The translations under genes and the position numbers were made by a program. Shown here piece after piece: positions 62,561-64,000 of a stretch of 64,000 bases of DNA. How positions within the stretch are numbered: position 1 is the first letter of the stretch; each line of letters begins with the position of its first letter. Source of the DNA: Chitinophaga sancti (GTDB lineage: Bacteria; Bacteroidota; Bacteroidia; Chitinophagales; Chitinophagaceae); contig NZ_CP139247.1 of NCBI RefSeq assembly GCF_034087045.1, forward strand, positions 1-64,000, read 5' to 3'. Under the pieces are notes generated by a model. That model did not search any database. It saw only the letters and a program-made list of their open reading frames with translations, and had not been told where the DNA came from.

Positions 62561-64000
62561 GTACAATAATTATAATAGCGATTCTTAGTTTCCTGATATA
62601 CATTTTTCTACTTTCTAATAAAAAGAAAGCTGAGCAACCTTTGCCACCTCCGCCACCAAATACAGTTGTGGTAATAGAAGAAGAAAAAGATATCATCTAC
62701 CGGGATGAACTGAACAGAGAATACAAACTTATAAAAAAGGCAAGGTACCTTCCACGTAAAACATATATTCACGGGAAGATGACTGGGAAATATTGGGGGG
62801 ACCCTACTCTGCTGAATAACGAAGAGGCAGAGTATAGCAAATATTTCACCTTCAGTATTTACGAAGCTTATGTCAAAGTAATCCCTCCTATTTTATGTAT
62901 TTGCAATAATTGCACGGGTATACATACCAACATACAAGGTCCATTCATTTTCAAAAATGACGATCAGTTTCCAAGAAATCGGTTACCTGCCAGTATTCCC
63001 TGTAGCATTTCCATCAATAATGAAACCAAGGATTATGCTGTGGAACTACACAATCCACAATTGAGGGACATTACCTTCAACAGAAAATTGCATCAAGAGG
63101 AAAATAATGAAGTTTTTGGCACCATAGAGGCTTTTGTCACAGGGTATATATTGGATTTTATATTGGAAGAATATGAAGAAAGAGAATATATAAATCAACC
63201 TGCTCCCATACATGAGAGCAAAATTTCTCAGAATAAAAATACAACTCCCATTGCAACAGGTTTAATAGAATTGAATGGGAATTATAAACGAACAGAATAC
63301 CTGGAAGATGACTACCAGGGGAAATACTGGAGTGACTGGGTTTATGAAGATAATAAGAACAATGGATGTTTTGCAGGCATCTTATCTTTCACGATGGGAC
63401 TCATCTCCTTTATCATTATCCTGATATACATCCTTACCATTTTACCTAATCTGGCGATAATATTACCCTTCTTCGTAATAGTACTGCTATTTAATCTTAT
63501 CAATACCAGGGTATTAATTTGGATTATGAGAATCATTGGTGGATTACTATTCTTATCCTTCTTGTTTTTTATGTTTACTGCATCTCATAAAAGATCAACT
63601 GTATATATACCCAGGCAGACAACGCCCTATCATCCACAGGATTTGGTTCCACAGTATAATCCAATTACAGATACATTAGATAAACATCCTACAATGGATA
63701 CTTTGATAATACATCATTGGCATTGGAAAGATTATGACGATGTGTCTTATGATGGATCCTTTTACGTAAAAAATAGCTCATATCTAAATGCCCATGTGTT
63801 TAAAAATAATTTGGGCCAAACAAGAACAAATGCAAATAACTATGATGAAATTATCTATTTATTAAAAGAAAACGATAAAAACCAGTTGGATGGTCTATAT
63901 AAACTCCTAGACTCCATTAAAACAACTAATAATTTAGACAATGTGAAATTTGCCGAAGTGATCGTATCCTTCGTCCAATCCATCCCGTATGCGCTAATTT
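62557..64000 (+). CDS. Partial membrane protein of the DUF4407 operon, runs off the window
   Basis: Open from a TTG at 62557, which overlaps the previous stop, to the end of the window (at least 481 codons). An N-terminal helix (IIIAILSFLIYIFLLSNKKK) is followed by a Pro-rich strip and a cytosolic-type beta-rich region with CICNNCTG. Two or three helices come near residues 275-350 (ILSFTMGLISFIIILIYILT). The visible end, KFAEVIVSFVQSIPY, resembles the opening of transglutaminase-like domains. A later ATG is possible, but the frame has no interruption and the TTG fits operon coupling. Confidence 0.7.
   Translation, partial: MSTIIIIAILSFLIYIFLLSNKKKAEQPLPPPPPNTVVVIEEEKDIIYRDELNREYKLIKKARYLPRKTYIHGKMTGKYWGDPTLLNNEEAEYSKYFTFSIYEAYVKVIPPILCICNNCTGIHTNIQGPFIFKNDDQFPRNRLPASIPCSISINNETKDYAVELHNPQLRDITFNRKLHQEENNEVFGTIEAFVTGYILDFILEEYEEREYINQPAPIHESKISQNKNTTPIATGLIELNGNYKRTEYLEDDYQGKYWSDWVYEDNKNNGCFAGILSFTMGLISFIIILIYILTILPNLAIILPFFVIVLLFNLINTRVLIWIMRIIGGLLFLSFLFFMFTASHKRSTVYIPRQTTPYHPQDLVPQYNPITDTLDKHPTMDTLIIHHWHWKDYDDVSYDGSFYVKNSSYLNAHVFKNNLGQTRTNANNYDEIIYLLKENDKNQLDGLYKLLDSIKTTNNLDNVKFAEVIVSFVQSIPYALI

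Overview
The window opens exactly on the start codon of dnaA, so it is probably the conventional first 64 kb of a chromosome. The gene families point to a Bacteroidota member of the Chitinophagaceae, most likely Chitinophaga or a close relative: a SusC/SusD pair under an ECF sigma/FecR switch, DUF4236, DUF1508 and DUF4407 proteins, an HxsABCD cassette, TAnnTTTG-type -7 boxes and few strong Shine-Dalgarno sites. I saw no rRNA, tRNA, CRISPR array, transposase or phage genes.

Layout. (1) 1-13.6 kb: dnaA, an ECF sigma factor, a gene broken by an in-frame amber codon, a secreted LamG-like protein, then FecR, SusC, SusD and a fused phosphodiesterase/alkaline phosphatase. The last four look like one surface uptake and dephosphorylation locus. 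(2) 13.7-24 kb: small unknown proteins, a family 2 glycosidase, a tandem family of small four-helix membrane proteins, an M28 peptidase and a PepSY membrane protein. (3) 24.2-30.6 kb: a MazG-like pyrophosphohydrolase coupled to a GIY-YIG/DUF2075 helicase, small DUF proteins, and a coupled caspase plus TIR-TM-FGE pair. (4) 30.9-33.5 kb: an unknown protein, a multi-pass membrane protein, a histidine kinase and a response regulator. (5) 33.6-43.6 kb: a seven-gene minus-strand operon joining a ZorA/ZorB-like (MotA/MotB) stator to an Hsp70/actin-fold ATPase, a tubulin-like GTPase, a vWA lipoprotein and a TonB-like Lys/Pro-rich membrane protein. (6) 43.8-45.7 kb: two tiny membrane proteins and a PD-(D/E)XK nuclease-like protein. 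(7) 45.8-51.7 kb: a glycosidase-like protein, an AraC regulator, a membrane-anchored AAA ATPase and a LuxR regulator. (8) 52.1-58.9 kb: a STAND NTPase with a degenerate trypsin-like domain, facing the His-Xaa-Ser system hxsABCD. (9) 59.4-64 kb: a DUF4407 membrane operon that runs off the window.

The strongest candidate for an undescribed system is region 5. It resembles a Zorya-type stator, but the usual ZorC/D/E partners are replaced by an actin-fold plus a tubulin-fold NTPase. Its promoter region shares a 14-base block, with identical 14-base spacing to a CAAAGGT (-7 like) box, with the caspase/TIR operon 13 kb away. A second motif (a 19-base block, 34 bases, then TAGCTTYG/TAGCTTTA) precedes the plus-strand operons at 30.9, 43.8 and 59.4 kb. 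This suggests that several candidate conflict loci here are regulated together.

A second theme is tail duplication. Downstream of susC, the M28 peptidase gene and the PepSY gene there are degenerate copies of the gene's own 3' end including its stop codon, and a detached paralogue tail lies at 19.4 kb.
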